A stretch of DNA of 64,000 bases from JAPOUP01 sp965203605 (GCA_965203605.1 OZ241902.1:3038001-3102000); one strand, 5' to 3'. Counted from the stretch's first letter, positions 16,383-25,959 are shown. A program made the numbers and translations. The notes: generated by a model from the letters alone, not told the origin.

Positions 16383-17849
16383 ATGGACTACCTTCCCGTC
16401 TTTCTAGACATCCGCGGACGCAAAGTGCTGGTCGACGGCGGCGGAACGGTCGCAGCGCGACGAGTTGAACGCGCACTTTCCGCCGGTGCATATGTATCAG
16501 TATTCGACCCTGCACCGAATGAAGAGCTTCGCCTCCTGATTGGTACAACGGATCAGCTTGTACACCATTCCCGAATGCCCGGGAAAGACGATGTAGAGGG
16601 CTGTGCCATAGTTTTCGGGGCCTCCGAGGACAGTGCGCGCGACGCCGCCCTTCATGGTTGGTCCAAAGAGGCGGGAGCACTCTGCAACATCGCTGACGTT
16701 ACGGACAGGTGTGACTTCATCACGCCGTCGATTGTTGACCGCTCCCCCGTCGTCGTCGCGATTTCCAGCGGCGGTTCCGCACCTGTCATCGCCCGGATTC
16801 TGCGAGCGCGAATCGAGGCCACACTTCCAGCATCCTACGGCAGGCTAGCTGAATTCGTAGGTGCCTATCGCCGACGCATCGCCGACGCGGTTCCGGGTGG
16901 TCCTGAAAGACGCCGTTTCTGGGAATGGATGATCGACGGCCCGGCGGGCGATTTTTTTCTGGCCGGCAAGGCCGAACGCGCAGAAGAGCAGATAGAAGCG
17001 GATATTGCTTCAGCCAACACGGGCGCCAGGAGTCCGGTTGGTGAGGTCTACCTTGTGGGAGCTGGCCCCGGAGATCCTGATCTCCTGACATTTCGGGCGC
17101 TTCGCCTGATGCAGCGGGCGGATGTCGTCCTCTATGACCGGCTCATAGGCGACGGGATCCTATCGTTGGTACGCCGGGATGCGGAACGCATCAACGTGGG
17201 AAAGCTGCCAAAGGCGCACACGATGGCGCAACAGGACATATCTCGCCTTCTCGTGCGGCTCGCGGGTGAAGGGAAGCGGGTGCTGCGGTTGAAGGGCGGC
17301 GACCCCTTTATGTTCGGGCGCGGCGGCGAGGAAATCGAGTCTCTGGCGGCAGCTGGCATAGACTTCCAGGTCGTACCGGGCATCACAGCAGCATCAGGGT
17401 GCGGAGCCTATGCCGGCATTCCCTTGACACATCGGGACCATGCACAGACCTGCCTGTTCGTGACCGCCCATGGAAAGGACGGGGTGCTTGACATGGACTG
17501 GGAGGTACTGATCCGCCCATTCCAGACTGTCGCGGTCCATATGGGACTTGCGAACCTTAAACAACTCGTGGACGGCTTCGAGCGACATGGCGTCGACCTG
17601 AGCACCCCGGTGGCGGTGGTCGAGAACGGTACGCGGCCCAACCAGATTATCGTGACTGGCAAACTTTCCGACATTTTTTCGAAATCCCAGGAAGCGCAAC
17701 TCAAGGGTCCAGCGATGATCATTATCGGATCCGTCGTTACGCTTCACGACCGCCTACGAACCGGCAAACCGCTGGAAGGATTTCACGAGATGAGCCTTTC
17801 ACCGCTTAGACCCGGTGGAGTGAACTACTTCACGCCACGCTCGGAATGA
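16383..17849 (+). CDS. cysG: Siroheme synthase CysG
   Basis: Trifunctional enzyme making siroheme from uroporphyrinogen III for sulfite and nitrite reductases. The N-terminal part (1-210) is the NAD-dependent precorrin-2 dehydrogenase/ferrochelatase, with VLVDGGGTVAARRVERALSAGA and SSGGSAPVIARILRARIE. The C-terminal part (about 220-488) is the SAM methyltransferase, with VYLVGAGPGDPDLLTFRALR, DVVLYDRLI, LRLKGGDPFMFGRGGEE, VPGITAASGCGAYAGIPLTHR and VAVVENGTRPNQ. I start at MDYLPVFLDIRGR. Length 488 aa is that of the complete fused enzyme. Confidence 0.95.
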   Translation: MDYLPVFLDIRGRKVLVDGGGTVAARRVERALSAGAYVSVFDPAPNEELRLLIGTTDQLVHHSRMPGKDDVEGCAIVFGASEDSARDAALHGWSKEAGALCNIADVTDRCDFITPSIVDRSPVVVAISSGGSAPVIARILRARIEATLPASYGRLAEFVGAYRRRIADAVPGGPERRRFWEWMIDGPAGDFFLAGKAERAEEQIEADIASANTGARSPVGEVYLVGAGPGDPDLLTFRALRLMQRADVVLYDRLIGDGILSLVRRDAERINVGKLPKAHTMAQQDISRLLVRLAGEGKRVLRLKGGDPFMFGRGGEEIESLAAAGIDFQVVPGITAASGCGAYAGIPLTHRDHAQTCLFVTAHGKDGVLDMDWEVLIRPFQTVAVHMGLANLKQLVDGFERHGVDLSTPVAVVENGTRPNQIIVTGKLSDIFSKSQEAQLKGPAMIIIGSVVTLHDRLRTGKPLEGFHEMSLSPLRPGGVNYFTPRSE

Positions 17850-18192
17850 ACCGTCAAGCCCAAAAGTCTCGCCTCAGGTCGCTAGATTGAGCTGTGCCGA
17901 AATGGAAATGGGGGTCTTTCGGGCGTCTAGCCTGAACTTCAGCCCGTCAATCTTCGTCCAATTTGGCGCAAACCACTGACAAAGCTTGACTTTCCCGCGT
18001 TACCCGCTGCTTGTGGACTGGCTTTCTGTTGCCATGTAAATGGGCATGTGTTAAATTGACTCCTGTTTTCATGCCCCATTTCCATTCCGAAGTGCAACGT
18101 CGGCGATTCCCGCAGCGAGGGCGGAGCCCGAGCGGTCGATAACTCGGCGAGATCACTCCGGCAAGCGGCGAAACCAATGCCGCGGGCGCGCT
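17850..18192. other. Intergenic stretch with IS30-type end fragment
   Basis: No gene is supported. The left half (17895-17916) holds GAAATGGAAATGGGGG, resembling the reverse complement of the IS30 terminal repeat. The right half holds a clearer end described separately at 18072-18140. The DNA between looks like neither a gene nor the IS30 interior. Confidence 0.5.
18072..18140. repeat. IS30-type terminal fragment (copy A)
   Basis: The sequence CCCCATTTCCATTCCGAAGT followed by GCAACGTCGGCGATTCCCGCAGCGAGGG matches the terminal repeat of the IS30 element at 62142-63527. It matches copy B at 20090-20165 even more closely, including the GCAGCGAGGGCG(G/T)AGCCCGAGCGG segment. It is a solo end next to the 3' end of hipA, in the same orientation as copy B. 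Confidence 0.75.
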
Positions 18193-19425
18193 CTACAAGC
18201 CGAGAGCTGTCTCCATTCTCTCGTGTTCAAATGCCGGAGCGCATCGCTTCAGCGCAGGTCCGGATATGCCATGCTGGTGGAGCGTTTCGCCCCAGGTCCT
18301 GGCAATCGAGTTTGCCATGTCCTTGGCCATAGCCTTGGCTTCGGCTTCCTCGATATCAAAAAAGGGCGCGGCATCGATCACCGCTTCCACGGAGGGATCA
18401 AAGCCATGAACGTTGCTGATCCCGGTTTCCAAAGTCGGTTGCCTTCGCGGCTGCGGGTTCACGTCAAACATCGGTGACAGGCGCCAGCGGTTGTCGCGCA
18501 CATAAAGAAATCCATGATTTTTGAGGTGATCATCGGTGTTTGTGATCAGCACGGTGAACAACAGGCGTTGCCACAGCTCCAGGATATCCCTGCCTGGCAG
18601 CACAGACATTTGCCGCAAAGCATCCGCGATATCGGTGTAGTAGCCGTGGGCGGAACCTTTCCTGCCCAAGGCTGTGCGGACCGACATATATGGCAAGCGA
18701 CCACCTTCGCGGCGATCAAAGCGCTTGATAAGGCCGACAGGATGCTTGCTGGCTGCCAGTTCAAGTCGCGCTTCCGGTGTTCGAATACCTACCGCGCGGG
18801 CTAGTGCGAGTGTGGCAATTTCCAACCGTTCAACGGGCCATGTATCATCAATTGAGGTGAACTTCGCGATCCAGAGGTCCTCTCCATCGACAACATTGGC
18901 TTTGGGACGCGCACCGCCAAGCGAACCCGCCGCTCCGACAAGATCACGCGCTTCGGCCTCTGCTCCGTCCGGATCTCGCTCATACCGTGCCGCGGTCGCG
19001 CACAGCTCTTCGATATTGGCCAGACGTGGCACAGGAGGCTGATCCGGGTGGAACAGCTCACCTTCCTGGTTCAAAAACCGCAATGCGCCGTGTCGGGCCT
19101 TGTCATCGGCAGCAACCAGATAGTTAAATTCTGTCGCGCCCTCTCCATGCACGCGGCGTATGAGCCTGCGCCCCCAGCTATCAGGCGATGTATCGGTAAA
19201 GGGCCCAGCCAGGACATCTCGGCGACGGCTTTCGCGCCCCTCCGCCGAAGAATGGAAAGGCGCACGACCGCGCGGCATGTCCGGGGCAAGATCAAACCCT
19301 ATCGGGTTTTCGAGCCACCGCTCGTCATAGATGAAAGTGGAGTGTGACCTGCGCCCATCGGTTTCAAAAATCAAACGCCCGACAGGGATACAGGCGTTCC
19401 CGAGCACAACAGAAGCTTCATGCAT
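18193..19425 (-). CDS. hipA: HipA-type serine/threonine kinase toxin
   Basis: Toxin of a type II system; HipA kinases of this fold phosphorylate targets such as glutamyl-tRNA synthetase and induce dormancy. The N-terminal Couple_hipA segment precedes the kinase core. The nucleotide loop is AGSLGGARPKANV with WIAKF carrying the ATP lysine. The conserved HGYYTDIADAL is present, the catalytic loop is TNTDDHLKNHGFL and the metal motif is LSPMFDVNP. All key residues are intact. Length is 410 aa. The ATG overlaps the hipB TAA by one base (TAATG), so toxin is translated after antitoxin. Confidence 0.93.
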   Translation of the reverse strand: MHEASVVLGNACIPVGRLIFETDGRRSHSTFIYDERWLENPIGFDLAPDMPRGRAPFHSSAEGRESRRRDVLAGPFTDTSPDSWGRRLIRRVHGEGATEFNYLVAADDKARHGALRFLNQEGELFHPDQPPVPRLANIEELCATAARYERDPDGAEAEARDLVGAAGSLGGARPKANVVDGEDLWIAKFTSIDDTWPVERLEIATLALARAVGIRTPEARLELAASKHPVGLIKRFDRREGGRLPYMSVRTALGRKGSAHGYYTDIADALRQMSVLPGRDILELWQRLLFTVLITNTDDHLKNHGFLYVRDNRWRLSPMFDVNPQPRRQPTLETGISNVHGFDPSVEAVIDAAPFFDIEEAEAKAMAKDMANSIARTWGETLHQHGISGPALKRCAPAFEHERMETALGL

Positions 19426-19829
19426 TAGAATGCTGTCCCTTCATCATCATCGAGCACAGTTGACCCCTTTGAGGCGTCTTTCAGGTTAGCGGGGGTAGTC
19501 TTTGTGCCCTTGACAGTCGGTGCGGATGCCGATGGACCGCGCTGCCGAATGCGCTCCGGGAGTTTCTCACGATCCAGTCCGATGCCGGTGGAATCCGAGG
19601 ATGGATCGGCGATCTCAGCGAGCCGGTCCAGCATGCCCAGAGCAAGAAGCGCCATGGCAAAGGTCTCAAGCCGGACGCCACCATCGCCCCGCTCAAGCTT
19701 CGCGAGGGTCTTGTCGCTCACTCCAATCCGGTTACAGAAATCCGCAACTGACATGCGGCGCCTTTTACGCGCTGTCTGGATATCGCGACCGAGCTGCGAC
19801 AAAGCGGATTTGACTTGCAATGAGCTCAC
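19425..19829 (-). CDS. hipB: HipB-type antitoxin (XRE-family HTH)
   Basis: DNA-binding antitoxin partner of HipA. An XRE helix-turn-helix is visible in LGRDIQTARKRRRMSVADFCNRIGVSDKTLAKLERGDGGVRLETFAMALLALGM, followed by an acidic tail ending LDDDEGTAF. The GTG at 19829 is preferred because GGAG lies six bases upstream; the TTG at 19841 has no ribosome site. Length is 134 aa. The promoter region carries three matching dyads (see 19851-19985), so the pair is expected to repress itself. Confidence 0.88.
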   Translation of the reverse strand: MSSLQVKSALSQLGRDIQTARKRRRMSVADFCNRIGVSDKTLAKLERGDGGVRLETFAMALLALGMLDRLAEIADPSSDSTGIGLDREKLPERIRQRGPSASAPTVKGTKTTPANLKDASKGSTVLDDDEGTAF

Positions 19830-19850
19830 AGCGCTCTCCAAGGCTTACAT

Positions 19851-19985
19851 CGGATATTTTTCCGGCTTCAAAGGTTTAAACCGGAATTCTATCCGATATA
19901 AAGCTCCACTTCGCACAAATCAAGATTTTCCGCCATAGCTCGCCTAAAACTCCAGTTTAAGTCGCTTAAAACGGAATATTCTCCG
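19851..19985. promoter_or_regulatory. Three CGGA-N6-TCCG dyads, likely HipB operators
   Basis: The motif CGGA-N6-TCCG occurs at 19851-19864, 19882-19895 and 19972-19985, directly upstream of hipB. Starts of the first two are 31 bp apart, about three helical turns, so dimers would bind the same face. The middle copy is flanked by AT-rich DNA that could hold the promoter. HipB of E. coli recognises a comparable half-site dyad (TATCC-N8-GGATA), so these are good candidates for autoregulation. Confidence 0.75.
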
Positions 19986-20089
19986 GTCCAAGCGAAAGAT
20001 AGACCTAAGAATACACTTCTGGGAGTCATTTGTAGGGCAGGGAGAAACACACTGGGCACTTTCGGCTAAGGGTGTATCTCAATCTGGTT

Positions 20090-20165
20090 CCCACTTCCAC
20101 TCTGAAGTGCAACGCCAGCCATTCCCGCAGCGAGGGCGTAGCCCGAGCGGAGGGAATGGCCGGAA
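20090..20165. repeat. IS30-type terminal fragment (copy B)
   Basis: TCCCACTTCCACTCTGAAGTGCAAC is followed by a stem-forming segment in which CCATTCCC near 20117 pairs with GGGAATGG near 20153. It matches copy A at 18072 and the left end of the IS30 at 62142. It cuts off the Tn3 transposase remnant. Copies A and B bracket hipBA in direct orientation. Confidence 0.75.
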
Positions 20166-21626
20166 GGCGGTGTTTTCCCTGAGCTTGATGGTGGCTACCG
20201 GACGCAGCAGAGCATCCCGGTTTTCCCGGATCAGGGCTTCGTTGATGGTTCTGTCCGGCCCGATGACCCAACCTTGGGGCTCGGGTCGGCCGGGCTTGAG
20301 GACATGGAGGGTCTGCTTTCCGATGCCCTTGATGCGCGGGGCGAACGAGAGGCCCGACAGATGCGTCATCCCAAAGATGGCTTCGGTATGGCCGTGGCTG
20401 TCGGTGGAATGGATGTCGCTTTTGACGACGTCATCGCACATGAGGCCGTCGACCACGGACGCGCTTTCCCGATCGGCGGCGCTGGTCATGAGGGAATGCC
20501 AGAGGATGTGGCGTTCGTCGACGAATGTGTAGGCGCTGACGCCCTGTCCCTGGCCGAAACACCTGAACGACCGGCTGGCGGCGGGGCTTTCGCCACGCAC
20601 CTCGAACTTCTGTCCATCACTGGCGGTATGCGGCCTGTCCGCCTCGTTCCGATGGATACTGGGCAGGGCCATCCCATCCATGGCCTTGACCACGGCGTCG
20701 TTCGCGGCGCGGATACTGTCGGGAGGGAAGCGCCGGTTGACGGCATGTTCCAGCTAGCTTTCGGTCACGCTCGAAGAGATTCGTGCCATCCTGCGCACCC
20801 CGATACCGCAACCGGGTCCCATGATCCCCGCCAAAAGCGCCGGACGGGAGACCGCTTGGCGGATATGGGTCTGCTGCCAATGCCCGGACGCGATCAGCAT
20901 CCCGCAGTGATCGTTGATCGTCTCAGGCACCTGTGCCAACGGCACCTCGTGCCGTTGGGGGAACAGTTCGCTGGTTGGGCTGGTGTCATCGACTCCGGTA
21001 GCTGGGTTGGCGATGTGGAGGATGTCGTCTGCATGTACCTTCAGATACGGATTGGCGGCAGCATCGGTGTCCGTGCGCTGGTATTGCTGTGTCAGCGCCT
21101 CCCTGAGCTTCGCCAACACGGGATCCGGATCGGTGAACCCGCTCAGCCCCGCCCGCTCCAGCAGGTGCTGCATCTCCTGTTCCCACCGCTCCGGGGCGAT
21201 CAGATAGGCGTCCATGGGGCGATACCTGTAGGACTGCGGGAGATTGAGATCGCCGGATTTGATGGCGGCGGCAACATGCTGGAACAGAGAGACCTTGTGG
21301 AGCGGGGTTCGGAATGTTCCGTCAACGCGGATCGGTACCGCCCGCCCGTCTACATCGAGAAACTCCGTTGGTGCATCTGGCCTGATTGCGCCATCGTTGC
21401 GTTTGAACCGGTCGATGGCGGCGATGGGACTGGCGGCCCGGTCGTTCCGGCCGAACGTCATCACGAGAAGGATGGGATTGAGTCGATTCTGTAGTCGCAG
21501 GGACCCTGCCTCAGGCACATCGAACCAGCTTTCATCCCGCGCGGTTGCGGAAAGACCATCCTTCAGCTGCTCGAATGCGCCGGACCGACCTCTATCCAAC
21601 AAGGCTCGGATTGCGTCGACTTCCTA
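20166..21626 (-). pseudogene. Tn3-family transposase fragment (tnpA)
   Basis: About 485 codons of a Tn3-type DDE transposase remain out of roughly 1000. The middle part reads ATARDESWFDVPEAGSL, LLVMTFGRNDRAA and VSLFQHVAAAIKSGDLNLPQSYRYRPMDAYL. The catalytic-region part reads ASDGQKFEVRGES, VSAYTFVDERHILWHS and GLMCDDVVKSDIHSTDSHGHTEAIFG, then FAPRIKGIGKQ. A TAG at 20754-20756 interrupts the frame (GTACC..ES*LEHAV context). The N-terminal half is missing beyond 21626, and the C-terminus is cut at the IS30-type fragment near 20165. No function is expected. Confidence 0.88.
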
Positions 21627-21747
21627 GGTGTCCGACATACCATCGTTTGACGGCCCGGTGTTCCGCTGTCCGTCAATATGGCCTGACAGCCGAATGCCGG
21701 ACAGGATGGTCGACGGATGGAAAAACGGACAAGGACCGCGGAACTGC

Positions 21748-22377
21748 ATGCCCCGGCCGGATACGCGCGCATCTCAAGAGCAGTCGCTGGCTCCACAGAT
21801 CGATGCCCTGAAGGCTGCCAGTTGCGGCGAAGTATTCAAGGACTTTGTATCAGGTGCGAAGACGGATCGGCCCGGGCTGGATGAAGCGCTGGATCACCTG
21901 CGTTCCGGCGACACGCTGTCTGTCTGGAAGCTCGACCGTCCCGGACGCAGCATGGGTCACCTGATCGATACGGTTCGCGGTCCTGACCGGCGCGGCGTCG
22001 GATTCAGGTCCTTGACGGAAGGCATGGACACAGCCACAGGCGGCGGCACCCTCGTTTTCCACCTGTTCGGTGCCCTTGCCCAGTCCGAACGCGACCTCAT
22101 CCGGGAGAGAACGCGCGCCGGCCTGAGCGCCGCCGCCGCGCGCGGAAGAAAAGGTGGACGCAAGGCTGTCGTCACGGCCGAAAGACTGGCACGGGCGAAA
22201 ACGCTGGTCGAAAAAGGTCTGGCTGTTCGCGAGGCAGCGGCACGCATCAAGGTTGGAAAGACCGCTCTTTACGAAGCGATACAGGAAGCGGCCCGGACCG
22301 ATCCATCTGCCCGAAAGTGCCACGGGACCGCAGACACACCCAATCCTGTGGGACCAAACGTTCCTTTATGCCGATAG
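21748..22377 (+). pseudogene. Tn3-family resolvase (tnpR), frameshifted at its N-terminus
   Basis: Serine resolvase/invertase of the Tn3 type. The body is intact: LAPQIDALKAASCGEVFKDFVSGAK, RPGLDEALDHLRSGDTLSVWKLDR, GGTLVFHLFGALAQSERDLIRERTRAGLSAA and a C-terminal helix-turn-helix (LAVREAAARIKVGKTALYEAI). The catalytic-serine segment that should read GYARVST is present only in another frame (GYARIS at about 21757-21774). The in-frame text is DTRASQEQSL, so two small shifts destroy the active-site strand. It is divergent from the tnpA remnant, the Tn3-subgroup arrangement. Confidence 0.75.
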
Positions 22378-22498
22378 ACCTAACATTGCGTCTGTACTCG
22401 ATTCGAATTCCCGGAAACTAGTGGCCACCGTCCTCGGATGGGGCCTTTCTATCAATGCCCAATCGACCCGCATCTGTTTTGCAGATTTCCGGAAGGCT

Positions 22499-23974
22499 CT
22501 ATCGCAGCATGCTGGGCAACCATGTCGCTATCGAAGGGAAAGCAATCAAGAGAGCCAGAATTGCGAGTTCGATCAAGATGAACGGAAAGGCCGAACGAAT
22601 GATCTGGCCGATTGTGATGCCAACTGGTGCGACGCCTTTCATGACATACAACAGCAGCCCAAATGGCGGAGTCGTCAGACCAATCTCCATCGAAATCAGG
22701 ATCAGCACCATCAACCAGATGGGATCAATGCCATAGACGGCCTGGAGTGAATTCGCCCCCAACAAAAAGAACGGCAGGGTCAACAACAACATGCTGACCT
22801 GATCCATGAAGGCCCCAAGAAAGAGTAGGATCACGATCATCATGATCACCACAGTGACCTTGCTCATTTCCAAGGATATCAGAGCGTTGAGCAGCCCTTG
22901 TGTCGCACCCGAGATGGCGAGCGCCTGAGTAAAGACCAGTGACCCTGCAATGATGAAAATGATCATGGTGTTGATTTTAACGGTGCCCATCATCGCTGCC
23001 TTGATATTGCGCCAGCCGAAATCGGCCCCGTCGATGCCTGTGATCGTGATCTTGCTCTTGAACAGCCGGAAGAAATAGCAGGAGGCCAAAGCCGCAAGGG
23101 TCCCCATCGCAGCCGCTTCCGTTGGTGAGGCCAGCTTGAAGAATATGCTCCCCACGACGACCACGAAAATGGACGACAGCGGCGTGATGTAAAGGATGAA
23201 GGGCAGGAAGCGATTGAGCAACCGCTTGAACCTGCCATCATAGGTGCGCGCCCAGGCAGCAGCGCCGTTTCGGTTGTATGCAACGGTGATCGGCTGATCA
23301 AGGTAGCTGGTGTCAGGATCATAGGGCGGGGCCAGTTCAGGGTTTAACGTGCAGCGGATGATGACATAAGCAAAGAAGAACAGCGCCATCATGATGCCCG
23401 GTACGATTCCGGCCACCAGAAGCAAGGCCACCGATTGTTGTGCAATGCTGGCCAAGAGAACAGCCAGCGCGGAAGGTGGTATCAGCATGGCGATGCCGCC
23501 CACCGCCATCATCGGACCCATCGCGATCTCGGGCTTGTAGCCACGTTTCACCATGTCGGGCAAAAGAACTTTGCCAAGTATGGCCGTGTTGGCAACGGTA
23601 GAGCCGGAGAGCGATGAAAAGACTGTACCGCCGATGACGGAGACAATCGACAACCGCCCCGGCAAACGCGCAATCAGCCGCTCAATCGCCCCGATGGCCT
23701 TAAAGGCAACACCGGTCTGCAACAGGATCTCACCCATAAGCAGGAACAGTGCGATTGTTGTTAGCGGGTAGCCCACCGCTTCGTGGAATTCTATCGGCAT
23801 GGATTCCAGCGAGATCCGAACAATGGTCCAATCCCCAAGCGTTGCCCAGGCACCAATGAACATCGCAGTTCCAACGAGGTTGGCTGCAATAAACGCAAAG
23901 GCAACCGGCAATCCGAGGAAAAGGAAGAAGCAAACGGTTCCCAGCATCAAGACGAGTGCGAAATACCATTCCAT
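22499..23974 (-). CDS. dctM: TRAP transporter large permease (DctM)
   Basis: Large membrane subunit of a tripartite ATP-independent periplasmic transporter, about twelve hydrophobic segments in 491 aa. Typical blocks are FLFLGLPVAFAFIAANLVGT, SVIGGTVFSSLSGSTVANTAILGKVLLPDMVKRGY and AVGGIAMLIPPSALAVLLASI, then LTTPPFGLLLYVMKGVAP near the end. It starts three bases after dctQ ends. It closes the long catabolic operon, so the transporter most likely imports the operon's organic-acid substrate. Confidence 0.93.
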   Translation of the reverse strand: MEWYFALVLMLGTVCFFLFLGLPVAFAFIAANLVGTAMFIGAWATLGDWTIVRISLESMPIEFHEAVGYPLTTIALFLLMGEILLQTGVAFKAIGAIERLIARLPGRLSIVSVIGGTVFSSLSGSTVANTAILGKVLLPDMVKRGYKPEIAMGPMMAVGGIAMLIPPSALAVLLASIAQQSVALLLVAGIVPGIMMALFFFAYVIIRCTLNPELAPPYDPDTSYLDQPITVAYNRNGAAAWARTYDGRFKRLLNRFLPFILYITPLSSIFVVVVGSIFFKLASPTEAAAMGTLAALASCYFFRLFKSKITITGIDGADFGWRNIKAAMMGTVKINTMIIFIIAGSLVFTQALAISGATQGLLNALISLEMSKVTVVIMMIVILLFLGAFMDQVSMLLLTLPFFLLGANSLQAVYGIDPIWLMVLILISMEIGLTTPPFGLLLYVMKGVAPVGITIGQIIRSAFPFILIELAILALLIAFPSIATWLPSMLR

Positions 23975-23977
23975 GGC

Positions 23978-24487
23978 TTAGAACCCCACGCCCTCTTCGC
24001 GCACATATCCCTGTTTCCCCGCGCGCCAGTAGCGCAGCAGAAACTCGATAGTGAGCAAAACAAAAGAGATCGAGAACACGCTGAGGACAATCCAGTTTGA
24101 TATGCGTAGATCTTTGTCGGGCAACGTTCCCAGAAGGTAAGCCGACATCGTGCCTTTGGTTCCGAAATAAGCCATGAGCGCACAGATCACGGCCCCGAAC
24201 AGATCAACCAACCGTTCCAACCAAGCCGCCGCGCGCGCCGGTAGGGACGAGATGACGATATCGACCCGTACATGCGCACCTTGTTGAAGCACCCAGGTTG
24301 CAGACAGGAACACGCCGAAGAACAGGAAGTACTCGGCACCCTCGTTCAACCATTCCAGGCCCCCAAGCCGAAACCTGCGCATAAGAAAATCGACCGTCAC
24401 CAGAACTGTGAACAGTCCGACAGACACCGCGACGCAGCCCGCAAGGATCTCGTTCAGTTTTTTGAACTGGATCTCAAAAGCTTGCAT
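23978..24487 (-). CDS. dctQ: TRAP transporter small permease (DctQ)
   Basis: Four-helix small membrane subunit of 169 aa. The family signature spans GGLEWLNEGAEYFLFFGVFLSATWVLQQGAHVRVDIV, followed by LVDLFGAVICALMAYFGT and a last helix WIVLSVFSISFVLLTIEFLL. MQAFEIQFKKLNEILAG is the preferred start; a longer frame exists upstream to 24553 but is not typical. It pairs with DctM and DctP on either side. Confidence 0.88.
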   Translation of the reverse strand: MQAFEIQFKKLNEILAGCVAVSVGLFTVLVTVDFLMRRFRLGGLEWLNEGAEYFLFFGVFLSATWVLQQGAHVRVDIVISSLPARAAAWLERLVDLFGAVICALMAYFGTKGTMSAYLLGTLPDKDLRISNWIVLSVFSISFVLLTIEFLLRYWRAGKQGYVREEGVGF

Positions 24488-24570
24488 GATGACGGACCAT
24501 CCCCTTGTGAAAGACGGTTCGGGCTGGCCAGATACAGCCAGCCCTCTATTCACGCTCAGACCAAGAGGGG

Positions 24571-25554
24571 CTACTTGGTGAAGAGCTCTTTCAGTTTCGG
24601 CCCGGTTTCGGGGTTGTTTTCCAGGAACTCAGTCCATGCAGCGTCGCGGGCGCTGGCCACCCAAGCTTCGGCATCTGCGCCTTCGAATGTGATGGTCTCG
24701 AACCCATTCTCTTCTTGCGCAGTCCGCATCGCAGCATCCAACCCGTTGGTGTAATCGCTGCCCGGCTCCATTCGGACCTCGTATTCCATCACCACATCCA
24801 TGATCAAATCGCGGGCTTCCTGACTAAGGGAGTTCCAGCGAGCAAGGTTTGCGATGGTGTGGATCGTTGCTCGGTAGAAACCAGGCTCCACCCGGTAGTT
24901 GGTTACCTTGTACCATGTCGGAGAAATCCCCCGGAACGACCAGCCAAACCCGTCTACAGTGCCGTTTTCCATGAGTGTATAGACCTCCGGCATAGTCGAA
25001 CGTTGCACGGTAGCTCCCTGCGCCTTGAAAAAGGCCGTGTAGACAGGAGAAACCCGCAAGTTCAGGCCTGTCAGATCCGGGCTGTCGATCGGATCAGCAA
25101 GGAATAGGTTGAAGGGGCCATCATCGTGGTGCCGCCCGAGGAAGATGGCGCCTTTCGCCTTCATCAATTCTTCAAATGCATCAATACCGCCGTTCTCCCG
25201 CAGTTCCGCATAGGATCGTTCGGTCAGGCGCAGCGCATGAGCTTCGGGCAACAGATTGCCAAAGAAGGCTTCCGGGCATCCGGCAATATCATAGGCGCCT
25301 AGTGCCATACGTTCAGCCACCTGAAACGGGCTGCCAATGGCTGGTGCGCCGCCAAGCAAGTCAATCTCGACCACGCCTTTGCCGCGTTCATTGATGTCGG
25401 CAACCAGATTCTCGAAGGGAACTCCCGGAGGTGCGCCTATCGGGAAGCAACTAACGCCACGCAATTTCTCCTGCGCGGCTGCGGTGGTTGCTGTCACACC
25501 GATAGAAGCAAGAGCAAGTGCACATGCGGTCATGAGTCGTTTGGTAGGTTTCAT
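24571..25554 (-). CDS. dctP: TRAP transporter substrate-binding protein (DctP)
   Basis: Periplasmic solute receptor of 327 aa with signal peptide MKPTKRLMTACALALASIGVTATTAAAQ. The DctP fold is shown by PFQVAERMALGAYDIAGCPEAFFG, DLTGLNLRVSPVYTAFFKAQGATVQRSTMPEVYTLMENGTVDGFGW and RWNSLSQEARDLIMDVV. The conserved arginine that binds the substrate carboxylate is in NLRVSP. AGAGGAAG lies upstream of the ATG. A 400-bp gap separates it from the racemase-like gene, so it may also have its own promoter. Confidence 0.92.
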   Translation of the reverse strand: MKPTKRLMTACALALASIGVTATTAAAQEKLRGVSCFPIGAPPGVPFENLVADINERGKGVVEIDLLGGAPAIGSPFQVAERMALGAYDIAGCPEAFFGNLLPEAHALRLTERSYAELRENGGIDAFEELMKAKGAIFLGRHHDDGPFNLFLADPIDSPDLTGLNLRVSPVYTAFFKAQGATVQRSTMPEVYTLMENGTVDGFGWSFRGISPTWYKVTNYRVEPGFYRATIHTIANLARWNSLSQEARDLIMDVVMEYEVRMEPGSDYTNGLDAAMRTAQEENGFETITFEGADAEAWVASARDAAWTEFLENNPETGPKLKELFTK

Positions 25555-25959
25555 TTTATCTTCCTCTCTCTATCAGTACTTTTTGATGCCGGTTCCCGAA
25601 GGGGGGCGGTTTTTGTCGCTCGGGGCTTTAGGGACGAGATGCAATTCGCATTGGCGGATCTTCTTGCCGCAAATCGCAGAGAATGTGCGGTTGGCTGATG
25701 CACCTACGTAATGCACGGCCAAATCGGATTGCATTCAACGTGGCCCGTTTTTCACTAGGTTAGCCCCACTTGCTCCATCAAGGAATGACCATACACAAAT
25801 CAATTTATTTGACAACTAAAATTACGTGGGGGCATATTTTTGGCCGTCAAAGACATTGCTTCGCATTCGCACCGTCCCTGGACGCATACCATTGGGTTGT
25901 CGCAATAAAGTTCGTGTTCAATTTGCGCATGTTGCTGGCCGGCCGACATGCTGAGGTTA
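25555..25959. other. Intergenic stretch upstream of dctP
   Basis: No gene is supported. The part 25790-25850 is markedly AT-rich (CAATTTATTTGACAACTAAAA) and is the most likely place for a promoter, but on the minus strand I could not fix -35 and -10 elements. No terminator-like hairpin was seen after the racemase-like gene. Confidence 0.4.

Noticed and set aside
20274..21494. 406-aa plus-strand open frame across the Tn3 region
   Set aside because: It is antisense to the clearly recognisable Tn3 transposase remnant and has no family resemblance.
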